Source: Pseudonocardia sp. TRM90224
GTDB taxonomy: Bacteria > Actinomycetota > Actinomycetes > Mycobacteriales > Pseudonocardiaceae
Direction of reading: 5' to 3'
Assembly: GCF_021245725.1 (NCBI RefSeq)
Contig: NZ_JAJGSX010000001.1
Span: 124,001-188,000, forward strand
DNA: 64,000 nucleotides
A program made the position numbers and the translations under genes. Positions 40,215 through 47,560 of this stretch are shown piece after piece. Position 1 is the stretch's first letter; the number at the start of each line of letters is the position of its first letter. A model generated the notes under the pieces. The model was given only the letters and a program-made list of their open reading frames with translations. It was not told the DNA's origin and did not search any database.

Positions 40215-41624
40215 ATGAGCGATACCCCGTTCGGCTTCGGGCCCGCCGACCGTGACCGAGACAAGGACAAGGAGCCCGAGCGCCCATCCGGTGAAGGCCC
40301 CGCTGACCCGTTCGGCCTCGGCAACCTGCCCGGCATGCCGGAGGGAGGCATTCCCGGGTTCCCCGGAATGCCCGGTATGCCCGGCATGCCGGCCGGTTTC
40401 GACGTCAGCCAGCTCGGACAGATGCTCACGCAGCTCGGACAGATGCTGAGCCAGTCGCAGAGCGCCGGCGGCGGCCCCGTCAACTACGACCTCGCCGCCC
40501 AGATGGCCCGCCAGCGCCTCGCGGCGACGACGTCGTCGCTGACCGGCGCCCAGCGAGCCGCTGTGAGCGACGCCGTGAAGCTGGCCGAGCTGTGGCTCGA
40601 CCCCGCCACCGACTTCCCGGCCGGCGCGACGGAGGTCAAGGCCTGGTCGGCGAGCGAATGGGTCGACGCGAGCCTGCCGACCTGGAAGCGGCTGTGCGAC
40701 CCGGTGGCGCAGCGGGTGTCCGGGGCGTGGGTCGACGCGATGCCGGAGGAGGCGCGTGCCGCCGCCGGCCCGATGCTCGCGATGCTCGGCCAGATGGGCG
40801 GGCTCGCGTTCGGCAGCCAGCTCGGCAACGGTCTCGCCCAGCTCGCGGCCGAGGTGCTCACCTCGACCGACATCGGGATCCCGGTCGGCCCCGATCGCGT
40901 CGCTGCGCTGATGCCGGAGAACGTCGAGAAGTTCACCAAGGACCTCGGCCGGCCCGCGAGCGAGGTCATGATCTTCCTCGCCGCCAGGGAGGCCGCCCAC
41001 CAGCGGTTGTTCGCGCACGTCCCGTGGCTCAAGGAGCGGCTGATCGGCGCCGTCGAGGCGTACGCCAGCGGGATCAAGGTCGACAGCTCCCGCATCGAGG
41101 AGCTCGCGCGCGGCATCGACCCCTCCAACCCCGCCGCCATCGAAGAGGCCATGCAGACGGGGATGTTCGAGCCGGAGACCACGCCGGAGCAGAAGGCTGC
41201 GCTCGCGCGGCTGGAGACGATGCTGGCGCTGATCGAGGGCTGGGTCGACGCCGTCGTCGCCGAGGCCGTCGGCGAGCGCCTCCCCGGCGCGGAAGCGCTG
41301 CGCGAGACGCTGCGGCGCAGGCGCGCCTCCGGGGGGCCCGCCGAGCAGACCTTCGCCACCGTCGTCGGGCTGGAGCTGCGCCCGCGCAGGCTGCGCGCGG
41401 CGGCCGAGCTGTGGCGGCTGCTCGGTGAGCAGCGCGGCATCGCAGGGCGCGACGCGATCTGGGCGCACCCGGACCTCATCCCGTCGGCCGACGACCTCGA
41501 AGACCCTGCGGCGTTCGTCTCACGCGCCGAGCTCGGCGACCCGATCGCGGAGCTGGAGAAGCTCGCGGGCGAGAAGCCGGCCGACGACCCGGAGCGGCCG
41601 AAGGACGACCCGCAGGAATCGTGA
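40215..41624 (+). CDS. Zinc-dependent metalloprotease, DUF2342/zincin_2
   Basis: 469 residues. A Gly/Pro/Met-rich N-terminal region (repeated GMPGMP units near residues 38-62) precedes a helical core. The family motif FLAAREAAHQRLFAHVPWLK corresponds to the zinc-binding region of DUF2342 (zincin_2) proteins, with Glu and two His as candidate ligands. Other conserved stretches are PENVEKFTKDLGRPASEVM and EQTFATVVGLELRPRRLRAA. Orthologue by position of Rv3195. Cytosolic; substrate unknown. Confidence 0.88.
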   Translation: MSDTPFGFGPADRDRDKDKEPERPSGEGPADPFGLGNLPGMPEGGIPGFPGMPGMPGMPAGFDVSQLGQMLTQLGQMLSQSQSAGGGPVNYDLAAQMARQRLAATTSSLTGAQRAAVSDAVKLAELWLDPATDFPAGATEVKAWSASEWVDASLPTWKRLCDPVAQRVSGAWVDAMPEEARAAAGPMLAMLGQMGGLAFGSQLGNGLAQLAAEVLTSTDIGIPVGPDRVAALMPENVEKFTKDLGRPASEVMIFLAAREAAHQRLFAHVPWLKERLIGAVEAYASGIKVDSSRIEELARGIDPSNPAAIEEAMQTGMFEPETTPEQKAALARLETMLALIEGWVDAVVAEAVGERLPGAEALRETLRRRRASGGPAEQTFATVVGLELRPRRLRAAAELWRLLGEQRGIAGRDAIWAHPDLIPSADDLEDPAAFVSRAELGDPIAELEKLAGEKPADDPERPKDDPQES

Positions 41625-41646
41625 GCCTGCGGGGCTGAGCAGGCTC
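41623..41646 (+). terminator. Hairpin overlapping the zincin gene stop
   Basis: GAGCCTGC (41623-41630) pairs with GCAGGCTC (41639-41646) with an 8-nt loop. It fills most of the 37-bp convergent gap to the M48 gene. Confidence 0.5.
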
Positions 41647-41661
41647 GGTCAGAGCGTTCGA

Positions 41662-42273
41662 TCAGGAGGCCGGCGCCGCCTCTGCGGCGTCGGTGTCCTC
41701 GGCGTCTTCGTCCAACGCGTCCCCGCCCAGCCCGTCCTCGCCGTCGATCCCGACGAGACCGAGGCCGGCCGCGGCGGACAGCCCTTCGAGGTAGCCCATG
41801 GCGCGCTCGGTGCGCGGGTAGCGCCGCACCCACGTCCAGAACGACTCGTCATGGCCGGGTTCGAGCAGGTGCGTGAGCTCGTGCACGAGCACGTAGTCGA
41901 CCACCCAACCCGGCGTGTCGCGCAACCGCTCGCTGATCCGGATGGTGCCGTCGGCGGGCGTGCACGATGCCCATCTGGTGCGCATGGGCGCGACCCACCG
42001 GACGGTCGTCGGCACGGCCAGCCCGTCGAGGTAGCGGCGCGAGAGCTCCATGCTGCGGCGGCGCAAGGCATCGTCCCCGGCGCGACCGGGCGAGCGGCGG
42101 CGGGCCTCGCTGCGTTCGAGGCGGCGCACCATCTCGTCGACCCAGCGGCTTTCCTCTTTATCGGTCATCCAGCCCGGGATGAAGACGATCACCGTGTCGC
42201 CCTCGCGTCGGGCACTGACCATTCGCCTGCGGCGATCACTGCGTCGAACTTCGACGACCGCGGGGTGCGCCAT
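41662..42273 (-). CDS. YgjP/SprT-like M48-family metallopeptidase
   Basis: 203 residues. VDYVLVHELTHLLEPGHDES contains HELTH plus the downstream His of the YgjP (DUF45) family. WVAPMRTRWASCTPADGTIR is the preceding conserved block. The acidic, Ala-rich C-terminal tail is not conserved. A TAGGCT box 6 nt before the ATG suggests a leaderless mRNA. It is an insertion relative to the Rv3193c-Rv3199c order as I know it. Probably a housekeeping protease of unknown substrate. Confidence 0.88.
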   Translation of the reverse strand: MAHPAVVEVRRSDRRRRMVSARREGDTVIVFIPGWMTDKEESRWVDEMVRRLERSEARRRSPGRAGDDALRRRSMELSRRYLDGLAVPTTVRWVAPMRTRWASCTPADGTIRISERLRDTPGWVVDYVLVHELTHLLEPGHDESFWTWVRRYPRTERAMGYLEGLSAAAGLGLVGIDGEDGLGGDALDEDAEDTDAAEAAPAS

Positions 42274-42279
42274 CGCCCC

Positions 42280-42285
42280 AGCCTA
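42280..42285 (-). promoter_or_regulatory. -10 element (TAGGCT), leaderless-type
   Basis: TAGGCT on the minus strand, 6 nt before the ATG of the M48-family gene. Confidence 0.45.
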
Positions 42286-42408
42286 ATCCGAAACGGGCGC
42301 CAGGAGGGCGCTGAACGTCCCTTGAGCGGTCCAGGGCACACCGGTCGCGACCGCCACCCGGACGGCCCATCCTGTTCCGATCGGGCCCGGAATGCGCAGC
42401 GAACGCGG

Positions 42409-43449
42409 ATGATGGCAGCCGTGCCGACGTCGCGTTCCCTGCCATCGGTCGTCCGCCTTCCGCAGCACCGATCGGTGCTGCGGCTCGCCGATGGGTCGCG
42501 GATCATCGGGCTCGATCCCGAGTCGGCGCTGGTCGTCGACGAGCTCCCGCCGGCGCTCGGCGAGATGCTGGACGAGCTGCGGATGCCGTCCGATCCCGCC
42601 GGTCTCGTGGACCGCGCCGTCGCGCGGGGCGCCGACGCCCGCGCGGCGCACGACCTGCTGTGCGAGCTGCTCGACGCGGGCGTCCTGCTCGACTCCACCG
42701 CGTTCGATCGCTCCGAGGCGCTGCGCCGGGTCTGCGAAGTGCTCGTCGAAGGGTCGGGCCCGCTGACCGTCGGGCTCATTTCCGGCCTCGCCCGAGCAGG
42801 GCTGGCGGTGCACGTGGTGACCACCGGGCGGGTGCGCGCCGCCGATCTCGGCACAGGTTTCGTCGAGTCGGACTGCGGGCTCGACCGGCTCGGCGCCACC
42901 CGGGCCGTCGCGCGAAGGCTCGTCCCGACCGCGCAGGTCCTTGCTGCCACGCAGCGGCTCGCCCCCGATCTGGTGATCTTCGCCGACGAGACGCCCACGC
43001 CGGAGCGGCTCGCGACGGTCACCGGTGGGCGGCACGCGCACCTGCTCGTCCGGATGCGCGACGGGGCCGGGATCGTCGGGCCGCTCGTGCTGCCGGGCAG
43101 GTCGGCGTGCCTGGCCTGCGTCGAGCTGCACCGGCTCGCCCGGGACGGGCGGTGGGCGGATGTTGCCGCCCAGCTGCACGGACGCGCAGGTACAGCGGAC
43201 CATGCCGCGCTCGCGGCGACCGCCGCGCTGGCCACCGCGCAGGCGCTGGCCGCGCTCGACGGCATCGTCTGCTCCGGCGGCCCGCCGCCGACACTCGGCG
43301 CCAAGCTGGAGATATCGCCCGCGGCGGGCACCCTCACCAGGCGCGAATGGGCCGTCGCTCCCGCCTGCGGATGCGCAGCGTCACCCCTCGACGTGGCAGG
43401 CGACACGGAGGAGCGACGAGCGCCACATCACGCGATGGGGACACAATGA
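42409..43449 (+). CDS. Orphan TOMM-type cyclodehydratase / E1-like protein
   Basis: 346 residues; two adjacent ATGs (42409, 42412) are equally possible. The N-terminal half (RLADGSRIIGLDPESALVVD, EMLDELRMPSDPAGLVDRAV) resembles the leader-peptide-binding domain of TOMM cyclodehydratases. The second half has a Rossmann-like ThiF-type core and zinc-type cysteines (GRSACLACVEL, and a later PACGCAA). In azole-forming RiPP clusters such proteins present the precursor to a YcaO enzyme. No YcaO or precursor is encoded here, and the gene is conserved in this actinobacterial neighbourhood (Rv3196 position). A role outside RiPP synthesis is therefore likely. Confidence 0.72.
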   Translation: MMAAVPTSRSLPSVVRLPQHRSVLRLADGSRIIGLDPESALVVDELPPALGEMLDELRMPSDPAGLVDRAVARGADARAAHDLLCELLDAGVLLDSTAFDRSEALRRVCEVLVEGSGPLTVGLISGLARAGLAVHVVTTGRVRAADLGTGFVESDCGLDRLGATRAVARRLVPTAQVLAATQRLAPDLVIFADETPTPERLATVTGGRHAHLLVRMRDGAGIVGPLVLPGRSACLACVELHRLARDGRWADVAAQLHGRAGTADHAALAATAALATAQALAALDGIVCSGGPPPTLGAKLEISPAAGTLTRREWAVAPACGCAASPLDVAGDTEERRAPHHAMGTQ

Positions 43450-43506
43450 AGTGGTGAACGAACATTCCGGTTCGCCCACGGGCGTGCGATCTGCAGGTGC
43501 GATGTC

Positions 43507-44826
43507 GTGACCGACATCCCGCGGCGTACTGCCGCGCGCACCGCGAAGCTGGCCAGCCTCCCGTTGGGGGTGGCCGGACGGGCCGCGGCGGGATGGGGTC
43601 GCAGACTCGTCGGCGGCGACGGCGACGAGATCACCGCGCAGATGATGGCCAAGAGCGCCGAGCAGATATTCGCCGTGCTCGGCGAGCTCAAGGGCGGGGC
43701 CATGAAGTTCGGCCAAGCACTGAGCGTGTTCGAGGCCGCCGTGCCCGACGAGCTCGCCGCGCCGTTCCGCGAGTCGCTCGTGAAGCTGCAGTCGGCGGCG
43801 CCGCCGATGGACACCAGCGACGTCCACCGCGTGCTCGCGGAGCAGTTCGGTCGCGGATGGCGTTCCCGCTTCCTGGAGTTCGACGAGGTGCCGGCCGCCG
43901 CCGCCAGCATCGGGCAGGTGCACCGTGCCACCTGGCGCGACGGCCGCGAGGTGGCCGTCAAGGTGCAGTACCCCGGCGCGGAGGAGGCGCTGCGCTCCGA
44001 CCTGCGCCAGCTCTCCCGGATGAGCAGGCTAATCCAGCCGCTCGTGCCCGGCCTGGAGATCAAGCCGCTGATCGCCGAGCTGCGCGAGCGCATGGAAGAG
44101 GAGCTCGACTACCGCGACGAGGCCGACAACCAGCGCGTCTTCGCCGCAGCCTTCGCCGGCGACGACAAGGTGGTGGTGCCGCGGGTCGTCGCGTCCGCGC
44201 CGCGCGCCATGATCACCGAGTGGGTCACCGGCCGGAAGCTCTCCGACGTGATCCGGGTGGGCACGCAGGAGGAACGCGACGCCGCGGGCGCGCTGCTCGC
44301 CGAGTTCCACTACTCCGCACCGGCCAGGGTCGGGCTGCTGCACGCCGACCCGCATCCCGGCAACTTCCAGGTGCTGCCCGACGGGCGGCTCATGGTGATC
44401 GACTACGGCGCGGTGGCGCGGCTGCCCGACGGGCTCCCCCGGCCGCTCTCGCTGATGACGAGGCTCGCGCTGGAGGACCGTCCCGACGATCTCATCGAGC
44501 TGCTGCGCTCGGAAGGATTCGTGCTCCCGCATTCGGCGATGACGGGCCAGGACGCGCTCGCCTACCTCTCGCCGTTCACCGAGCCGCTGCGCTCCGAGGT
44601 GTTCCGGTTCAACCGGCGGTGGCTGCAAGGCCAGGCCGAGCGCGTCGGCGACCTGCGCAGCCCCGAGTTCAACACCGGCCGGGAGCTGAACCTGCCGCCG
44701 CAGTACCTGCTCGTCCACCGCGTCACGATGGGCACGCTGGGAGTGCTCTGCCAGCTCGACGCCGACGTCCCGCTGCGCGGGATCGTCGGACACTGGCAGC
44801 CCTGGATCTTCGACACCGCCGGCTGA
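43507..44826 (+). CDS. ABC1/AarF-family atypical kinase
   Basis: 439 residues from GTG 43507. The ABC1 signature KxGQ appears as AMKFGQALSVFEA. ATP-binding Lys is in VAVKVQYPGAEEAL. The catalytic loop HADPHPGNFQVLPDGRLMVI is followed by the DFG-equivalent DYGAVARLP. Family members (UbiB, COQ8) support quinone synthesis or have lipid-related ATPase roles. This copy sits at the Rv3197 position, next to whiB7, where its orthologue is reported to affect macrolide tolerance. Cytosolic face of the membrane is likely. Confidence 0.93.
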   Translation: MTDIPRRTAARTAKLASLPLGVAGRAAAGWGRRLVGGDGDEITAQMMAKSAEQIFAVLGELKGGAMKFGQALSVFEAAVPDELAAPFRESLVKLQSAAPPMDTSDVHRVLAEQFGRGWRSRFLEFDEVPAAAASIGQVHRATWRDGREVAVKVQYPGAEEALRSDLRQLSRMSRLIQPLVPGLEIKPLIAELRERMEEELDYRDEADNQRVFAAAFAGDDKVVVPRVVASAPRAMITEWVTGRKLSDVIRVGTQEERDAAGALLAEFHYSAPARVGLLHADPHPGNFQVLPDGRLMVIDYGAVARLPDGLPRPLSLMTRLALEDRPDDLIELLRSEGFVLPHSAMTGQDALAYLSPFTEPLRSEVFRFNRRWLQGQAERVGDLRSPEFNTGRELNLPPQYLLVHRVTMGTLGVLCQLDADVPLRGIVGHWQPWIFDTAG

Positions 44827-44852
44827 CGCGGCGCCGAGAGCGCAGACCGTGC

Positions 44853-46289
44853 TCAGACCAGTCGCTTGATCTCGCCCTTCGCGCGGTAGAACGTGCCGTC
44901 GACCGAGCTGTGGATCTCGGTGACGACGTACCGCGCGCCGGGCCTCCGGATGTCCTTGGGGAACTGCACCCTTCGGCTCCGGTCGTAGCCGTCCGACAGG
45001 ACGCGCATCCGCAGCTTGCCGGCCTCCTGCACGCATTCGACCACCACACCGCCGTTCACCGGGACCGAGGCGACCGACACGGTCTCGACCTCCGCGGTGG
45101 CCTCCACCCGCCGCCAACCTTCGGCCTTGATGTCGCTTCGCTGCGGCAACTGGCCCCGCTCTGCGGCGTGCACGGCGGCCGTGCTGGCGTCCACGCAGGC
45201 CAAGGAGCCGTCGGTGGTGACGAGGTAGAGCCGCTCGTCCCGGTACTGCATCGAGTAGGCCGAGCCGCAGCCGGTGGCGAGCTTCCACAGGCGCGTGCCA
45301 TCGGCGGCGAAGCAGTAGACCGAGGACTGGTTGTCGCCGGCGAACACGTACGCGCCGTCCGGCGAGGTGGCGCACGAGAACACCGCGGCATCGCAGCGGT
45401 AGCGGCCGGTCTCGCGACCGTCCGACTTGGCGAGACGGTGGACCCAGCCCGATGACGTGCCCGCGAACACTTCTGCCGGCTCCTGCCAACCGAACAGGAC
45501 GGTGCCCGTGGTGTTGGCGTGCCAGACGGGATCGCCGGAGCGAGCTGCGTAATGGGTGACGCCCCGCGAGTGCCCGTGGAACACACCCTCCTCCGCGCAG
45601 CGGACCATCCAACCCGCATCACCCGTGCTGCGGCGCGACCACTGGAACTCGTCCTCGTGGTCGACGAGGGTGAGGCCGCCGTTTCGGTCGGAAACGCCGA
45701 GCACACCGTCGTTGATGTCGAGCCAGTAGATGTCGACATCGCTGGCGATCTCGTACGCGACCCGGGGGACCTTGCCCCCGAGGTCGTAGACGCGGCCGTC
45801 GTCGCAGCCCGCGTAGATCCAGAAGTCGTCGGCGACGATGCATTTGACGCCGTCCGGCAGGCCGAACCGGCCGGTGACGATCCCGTCGTGGGTGAGTGTG
45901 TACACGTCGCCGTTCTCGTTGCCGACCCACGCCTGCTCGGCGCCGACGAAGATGCCGAACGCGGGGGCGCCGGAGTTGAACCGCCACAGCACCGGTGCCT
46001 GCCGCGCGGTCGAACGGGTGCTGAGGATCTGCCGCCGGCTCACGGCGCGGCGGGCTCGCGCCCCCTTGACCGCGGGCGCGTAGCCCTTGCGGACCTTCTC
46101 GCCGATCTTCTTCTCGGCTGCCGCGACCGCCTTGGCCGCATCGCTGTAGGACGCGGTGCGGACCTGTCCCTGCTCACCGATGCGCCCGAAGGAGATCGTG
46201 ACGGTCGAACCGTCGACGGTCACCTCGTAGAACTTGTGCGCACCGCCGCCCTGTTCGGACAACTCGAGATACGTGGCAGCGCCAACCAT
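44853..46289 (-). CDS. WGR-domain beta-propeller protein
   Basis: 478 residues; GGGGGAA precedes the ATG. Residues about 8-65 form a WGR domain (AHKFYEVTVDGSTVTISFGR, then KKIGEKVRKGYAP). A basic linker (KGARARRAVSRRQ) leads to repeats of about 40 residues (for example GDVYTLTHDGIVTGRFGLPD and GYVFAGDNQSSVYCFAADGT-like blades) that make a PQQ/WD40-type propeller. The WGR domain binds nucleic acid in PARPs; here it may tether the propeller to DNA. No enzymatic site is visible. Not part of the mycobacterial order at this locus. Confidence 0.82.
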   Translation of the reverse strand: MVGAATYLELSEQGGGAHKFYEVTVDGSTVTISFGRIGEQGQVRTASYSDAAKAVAAAEKKIGEKVRKGYAPAVKGARARRAVSRRQILSTRSTARQAPVLWRFNSGAPAFGIFVGAEQAWVGNENGDVYTLTHDGIVTGRFGLPDGVKCIVADDFWIYAGCDDGRVYDLGGKVPRVAYEIASDVDIYWLDINDGVLGVSDRNGGLTLVDHEDEFQWSRRSTGDAGWMVRCAEEGVFHGHSRGVTHYAARSGDPVWHANTTGTVLFGWQEPAEVFAGTSSGWVHRLAKSDGRETGRYRCDAAVFSCATSPDGAYVFAGDNQSSVYCFAADGTRLWKLATGCGSAYSMQYRDERLYLVTTDGSLACVDASTAAVHAAERGQLPQRSDIKAEGWRRVEATAEVETVSVASVPVNGGVVVECVQEAGKLRMRVLSDGYDRSRRVQFPKDIRRPGARYVVTEIHSSVDGTFYRAKGEIKRLV

Positions 46290-46366
46290 GACCGTGTTCC
46301 CCCCTGGAACCTATGGGCCGAATCATGATCACGCTATCGGGTGATGCCGACAGTCCCCGTCGAACG

Positions 46367-46403
46367 CCGATGGCGCCCCCGCGGGAGGCGGGGGCGCCAT
46401 CGG
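46367..46403 (-). terminator. 14-bp hairpin after the small gene downstream of whiB7
   Basis: CCGATGGCGCCCCC pairs with GGGGGCGCCATCGG around a 9-nt loop, 24 nt beyond the stop of the 70-residue gene. It separates that gene from the WGR gene promoter. Confidence 0.65.
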
Positions 46404-46427
46404 TTTCCTGGAAGTGCGGCGCCTATG

Positions 46428-46640
46428 TCAGACGGCGCCGCGGAGCCCGCTCACCGCGGGGGCGAACCCGCGCTCGAGCTCGGCCTGACCGGCGCGGGCG
46501 CGCTCGGCACGGCGTGTGGCGAACCTGGCGAGCAATGCCCACCTGCGTCCAGCCGTCACGCTGCGGACGAGCGCGTGCTGCCGAGCGGCCGCTTGGGCCT
46601 CTTGCTGTCGAGATCTGGCAAGTGCTTCATGAAGCAACAT
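46428..46640 (-). CDS. Small basic hypothetical protein downstream of whiB7
   Basis: 70 residues from ATG 46640, with AAAGGA 6 nt upstream. The sequence MLLHEALARSRQQEAQAAAR, then HALVRSVTAGRRWALLARFA and Arg/Ala-rich helix is strongly basic and helical, without membrane segments. It lies 139 bp after whiB7 on the same strand and ends at a strong hairpin, so it may be the last gene of the whiB7 transcript. A good ribosome site and terminator support it as real. Function unknown; an RNA- or membrane-binding role could be tested. Confidence 0.65.
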   Translation of the reverse strand: MLLHEALARSRQQEAQAAARQHALVRSVTAGRRWALLARFATRRAERARAGQAELERGFAPAVSGLRGAV

Positions 46641-46779
46641 CGCGGTTCCTTTGCGGTCACGAACTGCCGGTCGGGGCTGGTCGAGGAAGCTGGTCGTGCC
46701 GAGCTCGGTCGTGGAAATCACTGGGTCCTCCAACGGGTTCTGATGGCCCTCGCGGGGCCGACTGGTGTGGCGTAGCTCG

Positions 46780-47157
46780 TCAGGCGGACATCGCCGCGGC
46801 GTATGCCCGGTCGCGAGCCAGGTCAGCCTTGCTCGGGCGGCCACGAGGCCTCTTGCGCGGGATGACAGCTCCACGCTCGAAGATCTCGCCACCCCAGACG
46901 CCCCACGGCTCTTCACGGCTCACTGCTCCGGCCAGGCACTCGGCCCGGATGGGGCATTGACCGCAGAGGGCCTTGGCGCGCTCCAGCTCGGCAGGAGCCT
47001 CCGCGAACCACAGGTCCGCATCGCCAGAACGGCATGGCAGGTCGAGCCCGTCGCGGGGTGCCGCGTCGAGCAAAGACCCGAGCTGCGTGGCGGTGTCGCC
47101 ACCCAGCTCCTCTGGGCTGATCATTCCGCCGTCCAACGGAACTGATCGGACTAGCAC
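46780..47157 (-). CDS. whiB7: WhiB7 transcriptional regulator
   Basis: 125 residues from GTG 47157, with AGGAGG 5 nt upstream; a longer frame would begin inside the attenuator. Four Cys suitable for a [4Fe-4S] cluster appear in LPCRSGDADL and KALCGQCPIRAECLAG. The WhiB tryptophan-glycine motif EPWGVWGGEIF and a C-terminal AT-hook (RKRPRGRPSK) follow. The AT-hook is diagnostic of the WhiB7 subgroup, which binds SigA and AT-rich promoters to induce intrinsic antibiotic resistance genes. Position next to uvrD2 agrees. Expression is controlled by the long leader described separately. Confidence 0.95.
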   Translation of the reverse strand: MLVRSVPLDGGMISPEELGGDTATQLGSLLDAAPRDGLDLPCRSGDADLWFAEAPAELERAKALCGQCPIRAECLAGAVSREEPWGVWGGEIFERGAVIPRKRPRGRPSKADLARDRAYAAAMSA

Positions 47158-47190
47158 TTCTACCTCCTGAGAACGGTGATCAGGCAGGAC

Positions 47191-47229
47191 AAACAAAAAG
47201 GCCGCGGACCCTGTCGGGGTCCGCGGCCT
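47191..47229 (-). terminator. whiB7 leader attenuator (intrinsic terminator)
   Basis: Minus strand: AGGCCGCGGACCC pairs with GGGTCCGCGGCCT (13 bp, 5-nt loop; 47199-47229), followed by TTTTTGTTT (47191-47199). It is the only hairpin with a true U-tract that I found in this window, and it lies 34 nt before the whiB7 start, inside its own leader. It fits transcription attenuation. Confidence 0.88.
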
Positions 47230-47243
47230 GAAACTTGGGGCCG

Positions 47244-47260
47244 GTAGGCGGGTCGCCTAC
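47244..47260 (-). promoter_or_regulatory. Small hairpin over the uORF stop codon
   Basis: GTAGGC-GGGTC-GCCTAC, a 6-bp perfect stem, covers the uORF stop (47257-47259). Ribosome position at the end of the uORF would open or close it, making it a candidate alternative to the attenuator fold. Confidence 0.5.
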
Positions 47261-47442
47261 GTATGGCGACTCTCCGGTACCGCGGACACACTTATGCTGT
47301 TATCGGTCGTCGGGAATCCGCCGAGGATCACCTCGAACGGTCGCTTCTGCCATGCGGCCTGCAGCGCGTACTGATGCGCCGAGCCGGCTTCGGCGGACAG
47401 GCGGATGCCCCGGACGCTGACCAATGTGGTCATTGTGATCAT
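47257..47442 (-). CDS. whiB7 leader peptide (uORF, 61 codons)
   Basis: ATG 47442 has AAGGGGG 8 nt upstream. The peptide MITMTTLVSVRGIRLSAEAG continues with SAHQYALQAAWQKRPFEVIL and ends 28 nt before the attenuator stem. Upstream ORFs are known to control whiB7/wblC in actinobacteria: slow translation under ribosome-targeting antibiotics prevents termination. Length, ribosome site, promoter upstream and terminator downstream all fit. I cannot judge conservation of the peptide itself. Confidence 0.75.
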   Translation of the reverse strand: MITMTTLVSVRGIRLSAEAGSAHQYALQAAWQKRPFEVILGGFPTTDNSISVSAVPESRHT

Positions 47443-47507
47443 CTGGAGCACCCCCTTCGAGGGTTTGAGTCGTGACAGAGGACGGGCTGGTGAGTCCGTC
47501 CTCGACT

Positions 47508-47546
47508 ACGTTAGAGACACCGCGGCAGGCCGCACAACTTATTTAC
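47508..47546 (-). promoter_or_regulatory. whiB7 promoter with AT-rich WhiB7 box
   Basis: Minus strand: GTAAATAAG (47538-47546) abuts -35 TTGTGC (47532-47537), then an 18-bp spacer and -10 TAACGT (47508-47513). An AT-rich block just before a weak -35 is the known arrangement of WhiB7-activated promoters, so autoregulation is expected. The leader would be about 340 nt. Confidence 0.72.
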
Positions 47547-47560
47547 GGGAACTTCTTGGA

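Noticed and set aside
42409..43449. RiPP (azole) biosynthetic cluster
   Set aside because: Only the TOMM-like protein is present; no YcaO, precursor or exporter is encoded nearby.
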